A stretch of DNA of 64,000 nucleotides from UBA2767 sp965228625 (GTDB lineage: Bacteria; Pseudomonadota; Alphaproteobacteria; Rhizobiales; Methyloligellaceae): NCBI GenBank assembly GCA_965228625.1, contig OZ245829.1, forward strand, positions 1,488,001 to 1,552,000, in the 5' to 3' direction. The position numbers were made by a program, and so were the translations under genes. The notes beneath the pieces were generated by a model. The model made no database searches. It was given only the letters and a program-made list of their open reading frames with translations, and was not told the DNA's origin. Positions 50,143 through 59,656 of this stretch are shown piece by piece; positions within the stretch are counted from its first letter, which is position 1; each line of letters opens with the position of its first letter.

Positions 50143-50964
50143 TCAACTCCTGTTCAGTGTGAGGGCGCTCACGCCTCGCAAGATCGCATCGGCCGCGGAT
50201 GTGTAGCGGCCATCGTCCTCATGCAGGACCATTCCCGGCAGCAATTCAAGCGGCGCCCTGCTCCCCTTTGTTCCCTGAACCAGGATACGGCCTGCAGCCG
50301 CGCCGCTGACCGGAAACAGCGGGAAGACCCGGAGTGCACCGAAACGGGGCACAAGCAGTTCAAGCAGCATCGGCAGAGCATCCGGTTTGTGGATCAGTGT
50401 CACGGTTCCGCGCGCGGCAACCGCCGTGGTGAGAAACCGCACCCACTTTTCCAGTCCATCGGCGCCGAAACTGTAGGCGGTTGCCGTCTGTTCATCAGCC
50501 CGCCGACGCACCGCGCCGGTGGTGAAATAGGGTGGATTTGCCGCCACGTGATCAAAGCTCTCGCGCGCGATGCCCACCCCTTCAAGCTGCGTCCACGGCG
50601 CGGTCACATCCGCTTCGATCACGCGCAGCCTGTCCGTCATGGCGTTCAGTGCGGCGTTTTTTCGCGCCAGTTCGACAAGTGCGGTCTGGATCTCGACGCC
50701 GGTGATCCGGACATCCTTTGTGCGCGCCCCGAGCGCGAGGCTTGCCACGCCGCTGCCCGTTCCGGCTTCGAGCACATGCTGCGCCGTCCCCGCATCAACG
50801 GGAACCGCTGCGGCAAGAAACAGTGCGTCGATCGCCGCACGCGGCCCGGACCTCGGCTGACACACGGTCAGCCGCCCGTCCAGGAACGCGTCTTGCGTCA
50901 CCTCACCCTTACCTTGAGTCGCATCTGACGGCTCCGGGCCAGGCTCAGTCTTGGGTAACGACAT
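50143..50964 (-). CDS. TrmN6-like tRNA (adenine-N6) methyltransferase
   Basis: A 273-residue SAM methyltransferase. The SAM motif is VLEAGTGSGVASLALGAR and the catalytic NPPY lies in HVAANPPYFTTGAV, the mark of N6-adenine methylation. LDGRLTVCQPRSGPRAAIDA near the N-terminus matches YfiC/TrmN6 enzymes that modify A37 of tRNA-Val. The start is taken at the ATG at 50964, which overlaps the DUF2007 gene by 20 bp; earlier ATGs exist. Confidence 0.88.
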   Translation of the reverse strand: MSLPKTEPGPEPSDATQGKGEVTQDAFLDGRLTVCQPRSGPRAAIDALFLAAAVPVDAGTAQHVLEAGTGSGVASLALGARTKDVRITGVEIQTALVELARKNAALNAMTDRLRVIEADVTAPWTQLEGVGIARESFDHVAANPPYFTTGAVRRRADEQTATAYSFGADGLEKWVRFLTTAVAARGTVTLIHKPDALPMLLELLVPRFGALRVFPLFPVSGAAAGRILVQGTKGSRAPLELLPGMVLHEDDGRYTSAADAILRGVSALTLNRS

Positions 50965-51169
50965 GTTCAAGATCGGCATCCTTGAGAATACGACAGGCCT
51001 GGGTGAACTCGTCCTCGGCAACCATCATGCGGCGCGGCAACACGCCGAGCGAGCCTTCCATGATGCTCATGTTGCCATCCATGATCACGTGTGAGACGCC
51101 CGCGTCGCTCAAAATCGCGTCGACATAGGACAGCAAAACGGCATCGTTCGTTCGGAAAAGCTCTTTCAC
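50945..51169 (-). CDS. DUF2007-domain protein
   Basis: A 74-residue protein starting MKELFRTNDAVLLSYVDAIL with DAGVSHVIMDGNMSIMEGSL and RRMMVAEDEFTQACRIL, typical of DUF2007, a small ACT-like or PII-like fold implicated in signal transduction in other families. It overlaps the downstream methyltransferase gene and diverges from the polyprenyl synthase gene across a 150-bp promoter region. The function is unknown. Confidence 0.9.
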   Translation of the reverse strand: MKELFRTNDAVLLSYVDAILSDAGVSHVIMDGNMSIMEGSLGVLPRRMMVAEDEFTQACRILKDADLEHVVTQD

Positions 51170-51319
51170 GCCTGAACCTCAAAAAAATTGGGCTTTGCCA
51201 TTGAACAGGAATTGTGGTGACTTCGCGGGCCGATTTGGCGCACTACTCTCGTCTTGACCGCAATCACCACCAATCCGAATATAATGGTCCCATTCAGCCT
51301 CACCAAGGGGGAACACGTC

Positions 51320-52336
51320 TTGGGAATTGTTGTACCGCTCACCGGTGCGCGTGAACCTAAAGCCAGCCTGCAACTGTTGTTCGATCTCGTGAACGACGAC
51401 ATGGGCGCGGTGAACCAAATCATCATCGACAAGGCGCGCTCCGATGTCGACCTTATTCCCGAGCTCGCCCGGCACCTTATCGATTCGGGCGGCAAGCGGC
51501 TGCGACCGATGTTGACCATCGCCACGTCCCGCATGTGCGGCTACGAAGGCGAGGAGCACGTGCGGCTGGCCGCGAGCGTGGAGTTCATGCACACCGCCAC
51601 CCTGCTCCATGACGACGTGGTCGATGAGAGCGATATGCGGCGCGGCAAAGAGTCGGCTCGTATCTTGTGGGGCAACGAGGCCAGCGTCCTCGTCGGCGAC
51701 TTTCTTTTGGGGCAAGCCTTCAAGATGATGGTCCAGGTCGGCTCGCTGGAGGCGCTGCGCATTCTCTCCGATGCGGCGGCGGTCATCGCCGAAGGCGAAG
51801 TGATGCAACTTGTCGCCTCGAAGGATACGGAAACGACCGAGGACGAGTATCTCGCCGTCATCAGCGCCAAGACCGCGGCGCTTTTCTCCGCGGCGGCGGA
51901 AGTCGGCGCGGTCCTTGGCGAGAGGCCGAAGGCCGAGCAGGCTGCCCTGCGCTCGTTCGGTCGGAACCTCGGTATCGCCTTTCAACTCGTCGACGACGTG
52001 CTCGATTATTCCGGGGATCAGGCGCAGCTCGGCAAGTCCGTCGGCGACGATTTCCGCGAAGGGAAGATCACCCTGCCCGTCGTCCTCTCATACCGGCGCG
52101 GCAACGATGCGAACCGCAAATTCTGGCGGCGGACACTTCAGGAGGGCGACATTCGCGACGGCGACCTTGAGGAGGCGATCGCGCTGGTCGCGGAACACGG
52201 CGCGATAAAGGACACGGTCGAGCGCGCACGCCACTACGGCGCCATCGCGCAGGATGCCCTGGCGATCTTTCCCGAGACAAATTACAAGGCGGCCTTGCTC
52301 GACGCGGTGGCGTTCAGTATTGATCGGCTGCACTAG
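51320..52336 (+). CDS. ispB: Polyprenyl (octaprenyl/decaprenyl) diphosphate synthase
   Basis: A 338-residue trans-prenyltransferase making the ubiquinone side chain. The first Asp-rich motif is LLHDDVVDESDMRRG and the second QLVDDVLDYSGD; GGKRLRPMLT binds the allylic substrate. The start is assigned to TTG at 51320, preceded by AAGGGGGA at good spacing and giving the typical N-terminus (LGIVVPLTG as M-GIVVPLTG); ATGs at 51254 and 51284 lack such a site. Chain length cannot be read directly. It supplies quinones used by ETF-QO and cytochrome bd. Confidence 0.93.
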   Translation: MGIVVPLTGAREPKASLQLLFDLVNDDMGAVNQIIIDKARSDVDLIPELARHLIDSGGKRLRPMLTIATSRMCGYEGEEHVRLAASVEFMHTATLLHDDVVDESDMRRGKESARILWGNEASVLVGDFLLGQAFKMMVQVGSLEALRILSDAAAVIAEGEVMQLVASKDTETTEDEYLAVISAKTAALFSAAAEVGAVLGERPKAEQAALRSFGRNLGIAFQLVDDVLDYSGDQAQLGKSVGDDFREGKITLPVVLSYRRGNDANRKFWRRTLQEGDIRDGDLEEAIALVAEHGAIKDTVERARHYGAIAQDALAIFPETNYKAALLDAVAFSIDRLH

Positions 52337-52348
52337 ACCACTGATTTC

Positions 52349-53215
52349 TCAGGACAATTCGGTAGCGACGACCCACCAGTCGGCGTGACTGTCGGAAAGC
52401 GTCCGTGCGCCGGCCTCGGCGGCTTCGGGTGAACGGTACAGTCCGAAACAGGTGGTCCCGCTGCCGCTCATCCCGGCAACGAGGCATCCGTCCGTTGCGT
52501 CGAGCGCATTCCGGACTTCACCGATGACCGGTGCGAGCTTTTCCGCGGGGCCCGCGAGGTCGTTGCCGAGGGAACCGACAAGCTCGACCACACCCTCGAC
52601 CGTGTCGGGACACGCGTCCGGCCCCCCCCGTGCAACGGAGCCCTCCGGCAACGGACCGGCCCCGAGGGCGGCGTAAACTTCGCCGGCGCCGAGCGCGACG
52701 CCCGGATTGACCAGCACGGCCGACAGCTTCGGCAACGATGGCACAGGCGCGGTCTCCTCTCCCCGCCCGCGCATCATGGCGGCTTGGGAGTTGAGACAGA
52801 CCGGCACGTCGGAACCCACCTGTTCTGCGACGGCGTGGAGATCCTCGAACGCGACCTCTGTTTCATTGGCGCGCCGCAGGATACGCAGTGCCGCTGCCGC
52901 ATCGGCGGAGCCGCCGCCGAGACCCGCGGCCACCGGCAGCCGTTTCTCAAGCTCGAAACGTCCGGTGCGAATACCGGGACATCGCTGCTCCAAGAGGCGC
53001 GCCGCCTGCAACACCAGATTGTCTTCGGAAAGCCCTTCCGCGAACGCTCCCCTGGTCCTCAGCGCAAGCGCTGCCCCCGGTGCGAGCTCCAGTCGATCAC
53101 CGAAACGGGCAAACGCCGCCAGGCTCACGATCTCGTGGAAACCGTCCGGGCGGCGTCCCAGAACCTTCAGTGTCAGATTGACCTTCGCCGGAGCCGTCTC
53201 TTTCAGCGCTCCCAT
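52349..53215 (-). CDS. ispE: 4-diphosphocytidyl-2-C-methyl-D-erythritol kinase
   Basis: A 288-residue GHMP kinase of the MEP pathway. APAKVNLTLKVLGRRPDGFH is the substrate motif, PVAAGLGGGSADAAAALRIL the ATP-binding glycine loop and VAGMSGSGTTCFGLY the third motif. It is convergent with the polyprenyl synthase gene (12 bp between stops), so two isoprenoid genes meet tail to tail. Confidence 0.95.
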   Translation of the reverse strand: MGALKETAPAKVNLTLKVLGRRPDGFHEIVSLAAFARFGDRLELAPGAALALRTRGAFAEGLSEDNLVLQAARLLEQRCPGIRTGRFELEKRLPVAAGLGGGSADAAAALRILRRANETEVAFEDLHAVAEQVGSDVPVCLNSQAAMMRGRGEETAPVPSLPKLSAVLVNPGVALGAGEVYAALGAGPLPEGSVARGGPDACPDTVEGVVELVGSLGNDLAGPAEKLAPVIGEVRNALDATDGCLVAGMSGSGTTCFGLYRSPEAAEAGARTLSDSHADWWVVATELS

Positions 53216-53243
53216 GCCGAACGGAAGGCCGGGCCCCAGCCGC

Positions 53244-54989
53244 TCAGTTCCGCGAACCGGACGGCGCCGTTTCGGCCGTATCGGCCATTGCTCTCGTCTC
53301 GTCGCCGTCCTTGAGGCCTTCGGTGAGCTTCTTCTTGATCTTGCGCTCCTCCTCCGGCTCCGGATCCAGCGTCAGCGATTGGGACCATTGATACTCGGCT
53401 TCCAGAGTGCGGCCAACGCGCCAGTAGGCGTCGCCCAGATGATCGTTGATCACCGGATCCTCGGGACGCAATTCCACAGCCCGTTCAAGGTGTTTGACGG
53501 CCTGCTTGAACTGTCCCTGGCGATAATAGGCCCAGCCAAGGCTGTCCACGAAGTAGCCGTCATCGGGCTTCAGTTTGACCGCCTTGCGGATCAGGTTCAT
53601 GGCGCGCTTGAGATTGACACCCTGGTCGACCCAGGAATAGCCGAGATAATTCAGAACGAGCGGTTGGTCCGGGTTGAGCTTGAGCGCCATTTCCAGATCG
53701 CCCTCGGCATCCTTCCAGTTCTTCTGCTGCTCCCTGCACACGCCGCGCGCATAGAACAGGCTCCAGTGCCGCTTCTCCGGCTTCTTCACCAGCGCTATGG
53801 CCTTGCCGTAGTACTTTTCCGCTTCCGCGTATTTCTGGCGCGAACGCAGAATGCTGCCAAGCGCATCGTAGATTCGAATGTCGTCCGCGGACTCGTCGGC
53901 AAGGCTGACCAGCAATGCTCTGGCGGCGTCGACATCTTCCATCGAGTTCAAGGCATAGGCTTTGCGGATCTGAACGTTCTTCCAGATCGGCGATGATTTG
54001 CGAACCTTGTCATAGGCCTTGATCGCGGGCGCGAACCGATCGAGACGATCATAGGTCTCGCCGACGGCGAGAAATGCGAGCGGGAATTCCGGCTTAAGCT
54101 GCAGGGCGATACGCAGATAGATGAGCCCGACATCGGTGCTGTCCTCGCCGGTCAGCGCGTCACCGATCGCGTAATAGACTTCCGCGAGGCCATGCCGTGG
54201 CTTCGTGATCAGCCGGGCGGGCTTCTCCCCGGCATTGAGCCGGTCAAGCAGCGAAACCGCGATCGGATGACCGGTCGATTTCCCGATGTGCTTTCTGAGG
54301 ATCTCTTTCGCGAGCTTGTTGTTGCCGTTGTGTCCAGCATGGCGCGCATAGGCTTCGGCAATGCGAAGCGTGCGCGGCCGGCTGGTGAAGGCGCGCGACA
54401 GTGCCGTCCGGGCCGTCTTCGACCGCCCGGCGACATCGGCGATCAGGCCCTTGTGGTACTGCTGATAGAACAGCGACCAGTCGGCCTTCTTCATCTTCGC
54501 CACTTCGCCAAGCGCCTTGTCGGTCTTGCCTTCGGCAAGATGCGTCCAGGCAAGCGAGAGTTTTGCCGTCAGCTCCGGTAACGCGCCCTTGCTGGCCGCC
54601 ATGAAATGTGCTTTCGCGCCCTGGTAGTTCTTTTTCTTGAACTCCTCTGCCGCCAGAACGAACCGCGCAAGCTGATGCGACGGCTCGGCGGTGATCACGT
54701 CCTCGGCGAGCCGTGCCGCCCGCGCCCAGTTCCCGCTGGCTGCCTCGAGACGGAAGGTTCGCTCGAGAATGAACTCGTTTTCGGGGTCTTTGGTGAGGAC
54801 GTTTTCAAAGAACTGCGCAGCCCTGTCGTTGTCCCGAGCGGAATTTGCAAGTCGGCCCGCGAGATAGCTTCCCAGCAGCGACCGCGGCTGAACCTCACGC
54901 TCCTCGACCCAGGCGACATCGGCGACCGGCGCCGCCGCGAAAGTAAGCAAGGCAGCAAGTGAAGTAGCCCAGATGGCTTTGCGCAACAT
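53244..54989 (-). CDS. Exported TPR-repeat protein
   Basis: A 581-residue protein with a signal peptide (AIWATSLAALLTFAAAPVA) and numerous tetratricopeptide repeats, clearest in QPLVLNYLGYSWVDQGVNLK, DGYFVDSLGWAYYRQGQFKQ and DPVINDHLGDAYWRVGRTLE near the C-terminus. The ATG at 54989 has AAGGGA 7 nt upstream. Rhizobial homologues are commonly found before ispE. It probably scaffolds envelope proteins; no enzymatic motif is present. Confidence 0.88.
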   Translation of the reverse strand: MLRKAIWATSLAALLTFAAAPVADVAWVEEREVQPRSLLGSYLAGRLANSARDNDRAAQFFENVLTKDPENEFILERTFRLEAASGNWARAARLAEDVITAEPSHQLARFVLAAEEFKKKNYQGAKAHFMAASKGALPELTAKLSLAWTHLAEGKTDKALGEVAKMKKADWSLFYQQYHKGLIADVAGRSKTARTALSRAFTSRPRTLRIAEAYARHAGHNGNNKLAKEILRKHIGKSTGHPIAVSLLDRLNAGEKPARLITKPRHGLAEVYYAIGDALTGEDSTDVGLIYLRIALQLKPEFPLAFLAVGETYDRLDRFAPAIKAYDKVRKSSPIWKNVQIRKAYALNSMEDVDAARALLVSLADESADDIRIYDALGSILRSRQKYAEAEKYYGKAIALVKKPEKRHWSLFYARGVCREQQKNWKDAEGDLEMALKLNPDQPLVLNYLGYSWVDQGVNLKRAMNLIRKAVKLKPDDGYFVDSLGWAYYRQGQFKQAVKHLERAVELRPEDPVINDHLGDAYWRVGRTLEAEYQWSQSLTLDPEPEEERKIKKKLTEGLKDGDETRAMADTAETAPSGSRN

Positions 54990-55161
54990 GGATTTCCCTT
55001 CGAAAAATGTTTGGTTGTCGCGCGGGCGTCTTGTCTCCGACGCGCCTGGCGCAACCCCGACGCATTGTCGCAAGAATTACGCTATTTACATGGCGCTGCA
55101 AGGCCCAAACAACGATTATCACGCAGGCGTCATTATTATCCCGTGAATTCAGAACCCTAAG

Positions 55162-56142
55162 CTAAGCAACCGTCGGGAGGTTCGGCGTGTCGCCGTCCAG
55201 AACGGTCCGGAACATCGGCACATCGATGTTGCCGCCGGTCAGGATCAGCCCGATTTTTCGCCCGTTTCTTGCGCCACGTTCCTTCAGTGCGGCTGCCAGC
55301 GGCGCCGCGCCCGCGCCTTCGGCCAGATTGTGCGTGTCGTTGTAGTAGGCGCGCATGGCGGCGGCGATCTCGTCCTCTGACACCTTTACGATCCGGTCGG
55401 CGCCGCGGTGTATGACGTCCAGAGCCTCCCGAGAGGGAACGCGGCAGGCGACGCCGTCGGCAAAGGTCATCGCCGAATTGGTTTCACGCACCTCGCCCGC
55501 GTCGAATGACAGCGCGTAGGCCGGCGCGTTCTCAGCCACAACGCCGACGATCTTCGTATCCAACCCCAGCGCGTCCCGCGTCGAGATGAGCCCACAGATG
55601 CCGGAGCCCATGCCGACCGGCACATAAACCTCGTCGAGATCGCCGACGGCCTGGAACAGCTCGTATGCGTAGGTGGCAACGCCAAGGGCCAGCCAGCGAT
55701 GAAACGACGGAATGAACGTCAGTCCTTTCTTCGCCGCGACCCGGTCCGCTTCCACGCGCGCCTCGTCGAAATCAGCGCCGTGCTCGACAAGCTCCGCGCC
55801 AAAGGCGCGCATGGCGTGGTTCTTCTCCACGCTGTTGCCGTGAGGCACATACACGGTCACAGGCACGCCGTGCTTGCGCCCGGCGAGCGCAACCGACTGA
55901 CCGTGATTGCCGCGGGTCGCGGTGATGATCCCGGTCACGGAGTCGCCGCTCTCCTGCAACTTCTTCAGGTAAACAAGACCGCCGCGGAGCTTGAAGGCAC
56001 CGATGGGTGTGTGGTTTTCGTGCTTGACCCAGACCTCGCCGCCGAGGCGCTCACACAGCAGAGGCCAGCTATACTGCGGCGTCGCCGGCATGGCGCCGTG
56101 CACGTAAGCGGCCGCCTCTTCCAGTTCCTTCAATGAGAACAT
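55162..56142 (-). CDS. Threonine dehydratase-like PLP enzyme
   Basis: A 326-residue fold-type II PLP enzyme. The Schiff-base Lys lies in PIGAFKLRGGLVYL, TATRGNHGQSVALAG binds the substrate and VPVGMGSGICGLIS is the phosphate loop. It lacks the C-terminal regulatory domain of biosynthetic IlvA, so it fits catabolic threonine/serine dehydratases or related racemases. It starts 15 bp downstream of the ETF-QO gene on the same strand. Confidence 0.88.
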   Translation of the reverse strand: MFSLKELEEAAAYVHGAMPATPQYSWPLLCERLGGEVWVKHENHTPIGAFKLRGGLVYLKKLQESGDSVTGIITATRGNHGQSVALAGRKHGVPVTVYVPHGNSVEKNHAMRAFGAELVEHGADFDEARVEADRVAAKKGLTFIPSFHRWLALGVATYAYELFQAVGDLDEVYVPVGMGSGICGLISTRDALGLDTKIVGVVAENAPAYALSFDAGEVRETNSAMTFADGVACRVPSREALDVIHRGADRIVKVSEDEIAAAMRAYYNDTHNLAEGAGAAPLAAALKERGARNGRKIGLILTGGNIDVPMFRTVLDGDTPNLPTVA

Positions 56143-56157
56143 CCGCCGACCGTCACC

Positions 56158-57834
56158 TCACATGTTCGGATAATTCGGGCCACCGCCGCCCTCGGGTGCA
56201 ACCCAGGTGATGTTCATCTCGGGATCCTTGATGTCGCAGGTCTTGCAGTGAACGCAGTTCTGGGCGTTGATCTGCAAACGCTTGCCACCGGACTCATCGT
56301 CCAGCCACTCGTAGACGCCCGCCGGGCAGTACCGGTTCGACGGCCCGTCATAGAGCTCCAGCTCACGCGCCTTCTGCAGATGCATGTCGGCCACATGAAG
56401 ATGGACCGGCTGATCCTCTTCGTGGTTCGTCGCCGACAGGAACACCGACGACAGCTTGTCGAATGTCAGAACCCCATCGGGCTTCGGATATTCGATCGGG
56501 TTGCACTCCGCGGCGGGTTTCAAGGTCGCATGGTCCGGCTTGCCGTGGCCCATCGTGTGCTTAAGGAACGGCAACAGCGTGTTGAGCCACATGTCGAGGC
56601 CGCCGATCATGACGCCGAGACGCGTGCCCAGTCGCGACCAGAGCGGCTTGACGTTGCGAACACGTTTCAGATCCTGCGCCACCGGGCTCTTTTCGTAGGC
56701 ATCCTCGTAAGCGGTGAGCGTGTCGGCCGCGCGTCCCTCGCCGAGTGCGGCAAAGGCGGCTTCCGCAGCCATAACGCCGGTCAGGATCGCATTGTGGGAG
56801 CCCTTGATGCGGGGCACGTTCATGAACCCCGCGCCGCACCCGATGAGCGCACCGCCCGGGAAGGCAAGCTTTGGCACGGACTGGAAGCCGCCTTCGGTCA
56901 GGGCCCGCGCGCCATAGGCCACGCGCTTGCCGCCCTCGAACGTGGCGCGGATGTCGGGGTGCGTCTTGAAGCGCTGAAACTCTTCGTACGGTGCGAGATA
57001 GGGATTCGTGTAGTTCAGGTGCACGACAAATCCGACGGCCACCAGATTGTCGTCGAAATGGTAGAGGAACGATCCGCCGCCGGTCTCGTCGTCCAGTGGC
57101 CAGCCCATGGTGTGCTGGACGTGTCCCGGCTTGTGTTTGTCCGGCGCAACCTCCCACAGCTCCTTCAGGCCGATCCCGAACTTCTGATGATCGCGTTCCT
57201 CGTCGAGCGAGAATTTGGCGATGAGCTCTTTCGAGAGCGATCCGCGCGCGCCCTCGCCGAACAGGACATATTTGCCCAAGAGCTCCATGCCGCGCATGTA
57301 GGTGTCCTTGTGCCCGCCGTCGCGCCCGACCCCCATATCGCCGGTCGCCACGCCGCGCACCGCGCCATTCTCGTCGTAAAGGACCTCGCTCGCCGCAAAG
57401 CCCGGATAGACCTCGACCCCGAGCGCTTCGGCCTGCTCCGCGAGCCAGCGACAGAGGTTCCCGAGGCTGATGACGTAGTTGCCGTGGTTGCTCATGAACG
57501 GCGGCATCAGGAAATTCGGCAGCCGCAAGGCCTTCTTTTCGGTGAGATAAAGAAAGTGATCGCTCGTCACTTCGGTTTTGACCGGCGCATCCTTGTCGCG
57601 CCAGTCGGGGATCAGCGTGTCCAGTCCCACCGGATCGATGACTGCGCCGGAGAGGATGTGCGCGCCGATTTCCGACGCCTTCTCCAGCACGACGACGGAG
57701 AACTCGGTGCCCTTTTCCTCCGCCAGTTGTTTCAGCCGAATGGCCGCGGCCAGACCTGCGGGACCGCCGCCGACAATGACGACATCGAACTCCATGGACT
57801 CCCGTTCAGGCACGGCATTTTCATTTTCGGACAT
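56158..57834 (-). CDS. Electron transfer flavoprotein-ubiquinone oxidoreductase
   Basis: A 558-residue membrane-associated flavoprotein passing electrons from ETF to ubiquinone. The N-terminal FAD motif is DVVIVGGGPAGLAAAIRLKQ, GAHILSGAVIDP and GYIEG-type regions follow, and the C-terminal [4Fe-4S] site is NCVHCKTCDIKDP with an upstream Cys (YCPAGVYEW). It links acyl-CoA dehydrogenases such as the one at 20378-22147 to the quinone pool. Confidence 0.96.
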   Translation of the reverse strand: MSENENAVPERESMEFDVVIVGGGPAGLAAAIRLKQLAEEKGTEFSVVVLEKASEIGAHILSGAVIDPVGLDTLIPDWRDKDAPVKTEVTSDHFLYLTEKKALRLPNFLMPPFMSNHGNYVISLGNLCRWLAEQAEALGVEVYPGFAASEVLYDENGAVRGVATGDMGVGRDGGHKDTYMRGMELLGKYVLFGEGARGSLSKELIAKFSLDEERDHQKFGIGLKELWEVAPDKHKPGHVQHTMGWPLDDETGGGSFLYHFDDNLVAVGFVVHLNYTNPYLAPYEEFQRFKTHPDIRATFEGGKRVAYGARALTEGGFQSVPKLAFPGGALIGCGAGFMNVPRIKGSHNAILTGVMAAEAAFAALGEGRAADTLTAYEDAYEKSPVAQDLKRVRNVKPLWSRLGTRLGVMIGGLDMWLNTLLPFLKHTMGHGKPDHATLKPAAECNPIEYPKPDGVLTFDKLSSVFLSATNHEEDQPVHLHVADMHLQKARELELYDGPSNRYCPAGVYEWLDDESGGKRLQINAQNCVHCKTCDIKDPEMNITWVAPEGGGGPNYPNM

Positions 57835-57942
57835 TTGCAGACCTCTGTTTCCTCATGTGCTGGATAGTGCGCCTGCACACCCGCCGTCAATCGGTGCGGG
57901 ACGCCGCCCGGCTCGCGCGATGGCGTTCCGTATGGTAGTCAA

Positions 57943-58797
57943 ATGCGCATAGGCTTCGTTCCCGGTATCCGAACAATGACCCTCTCCAAAGCATCATCGG
58001 CAGCCGCCCTGCTCGACTGGTACCGCGCGATGGGCGTGGACGAAGCGATCGGCGATGCCGGCATCGACCGCTTCGCCGAGGCGGAAGCGGCGCGGACGAA
58101 ACCGGAGCCCGCCCCGGCCCGCGCTGAAGCCCCGCAACCCTCACCGATTGCGGCACCGCGACGGGATTTCGCCAGTCTTGCGCCGGACGAGGCGGTCATG
58201 GACGCGCGCGAGCGCGCGGGTAGCGCGAACACGCTTGCAGATCTGGAAAAGGCGCTGTCCGGCTTCGAGGGATGCCCGCTCAGGGCGACCGCCAAGAACA
58301 CATGCTTCAAGCGTGGCAGCGACGAGGCGCGGGTCATGTTCATCGGCGAGGGCCCGGGCCGCGACGAGGACCTGCAGGGCCTGCCCTTCGTCGGCCGCGC
58401 GGGCAAGCTGCTCGACAAGATGCTCGCGGCGATTTCACTGACCGAGGACGATGTCTACATCACCAACATCGTCTACTGGCGCCCGCCGGGGAACCGGACC
58501 CCGACGCTTCAGGAGGTGCAGGCCTGCATACCGTTTCTCGAACGGCAGGTGGAACTGCTCGATCCGGACTATCTCGTGCTGATCGGCGGTCCCGCCTCGC
58601 AAAACCTGCTCGGCACGAAAGACGGAATCATGCGCCTGCGCGGCAAGTGGCGTGACTGCGAAATCGGCGGCAAGGCTCGCCGCGCGCTGCCGATGCTGCA
58701 CCCGGCTTACCTGTTGCGCAATCCGGCCGCTAAACGCCAGGCATGGCGCGACCTGCTGACACTCAAGACCGCACTCGAAAAGGTGGATGAGACCTGA
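57943..58797 (+). CDS. Family-4-like uracil-DNA glycosylase
   Basis: A 284-residue repair enzyme (273 if the ATG at 57976 is used). MFIGEGPGRDEDLQGLPFVG is the active-site motif and PMLHPAYLLRNPAAK the DNA-intercalating/His motif; NIVYWRPPGNRTPT is typical. In family 4 a CxxC pair ligates a 4Fe-4S cluster, but here the site reads FEGCPLR with only one Cys, as in many alphaproteobacterial members. The stop overlaps the next start by one base. Confidence 0.88.
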   Translation: MRIGFVPGIRTMTLSKASSAAALLDWYRAMGVDEAIGDAGIDRFAEAEAARTKPEPAPARAEAPQPSPIAAPRRDFASLAPDEAVMDARERAGSANTLADLEKALSGFEGCPLRATAKNTCFKRGSDEARVMFIGEGPGRDEDLQGLPFVGRAGKLLDKMLAAISLTEDDVYITNIVYWRPPGNRTPTLQEVQACIPFLERQVELLDPDYLVLIGGPASQNLLGTKDGIMRLRGKWRDCEIGGKARRALPMLHPAYLLRNPAAKRQAWRDLLTLKTALEKVDET

Positions 58798-59627
58798 TGA
58801 CGGAGATAGACGAGTCACTGAAATTCCGGTTCGGGGGCGATGTCCCGGAGGCCCCGGACGCACTGCGGCAGTCGGACTTTCCCGCGACGTTGGCCGCGCG
58901 CCGGTCCCACCGCAAGTTCAAGCCCGATCCGGTCGACCCGGAGCTCGTGCAGTCGCTATGCGCACTTGCCCTGTGTGCGCCGTCGAAGAGTGACCTCCAG
59001 CAACGCGATATCGTGATCATGGAGGACCCGGATCAACGCGCGAAGCTGATGGAGATCATTCCCGGCAATTCCTGGATGGAGACCGCGCCCGCGTTCCTGG
59101 TGTTCTGCGCCAACAACCGGCGCCAGCGTCAGCTGAGCGAATGGCGCGATATCCCCTTCGCCAACGACCACATCGATACCTTCTTCAACGCTTCGGTCGA
59201 TGCCGGCATCGCCCTCGCCACATTCATGATGGCGGCGGAGTCGATCGGCCTCGGCTGCTGCCCGATCAGCGCCATCCGCAACGAGGCGGAGAAGGTCAGC
59301 GAGCTCTTGGCGATGCCCGCACATGTGTTTCCCGTCGCCGGGCTTGCGCTCGGCTGGCCGGCTGAAGTGGGCCACATCAGCATGCGCCTGCCGCTCGCCG
59401 CGACGGTCCACACGGACCGGTTCTCCGAGGACGCCATATCGGAAAACGTCCGCGCCTATGACCGGCGCCGTGCAGAAGCGCAGCCCTTCTCCCGCCAGCG
59501 GGGCGCCGACCGGTTCGGCGAGGTCGAGGCGTACGGCTGGTCGGACGACAAGGCGCGTCAATATGCCGTGCCGGAGCGCGCAAGTTTCGGGTCGTTCATC
59601 CGCAATAAAGGCTTCAATCTCGGCTAG
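58797..59627 (+). CDS. Nitroreductase-family protein
   Basis: A 276-residue FMN-dependent oxidoreductase. RRSHRKFKPDPVDPELVQSL and LCALALCAPSKSDLQQRDIV form the FMN site, and GLGCCPISAIRNEAEKVSEL matches the second conserved block; a C-terminal extension (TDRFSEDAISENVRAYDRRR) is longer than in NfsB. The physiological substrate is unknown. The ATG overlaps the UDG stop (TGATGA), suggesting coupling. Confidence 0.9.
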   Translation: MTEIDESLKFRFGGDVPEAPDALRQSDFPATLAARRSHRKFKPDPVDPELVQSLCALALCAPSKSDLQQRDIVIMEDPDQRAKLMEIIPGNSWMETAPAFLVFCANNRRQRQLSEWRDIPFANDHIDTFFNASVDAGIALATFMMAAESIGLGCCPISAIRNEAEKVSELLAMPAHVFPVAGLALGWPAEVGHISMRLPLAATVHTDRFSEDAISENVRAYDRRRAEAQPFSRQRGADRFGEVEAYGWSDDKARQYAVPERASFGSFIRNKGFNLG

Positions 59628-59656
59628 AGTTTTTTTGTTCGTGTGAGGAAAGTGCC

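Noticed and set aside
56248..57867. A 539-codon open frame antisense to the ETF-QO gene
   Set aside because: It is a shadow of a conserved gene with all motifs present, and has no recognisable domain of its own.
59628..59650. T-run after the nitroreductase gene as a terminator
   Set aside because: Seven T residues follow the stop, but no stable hairpin precedes them, and moaB follows closely on the same strand.
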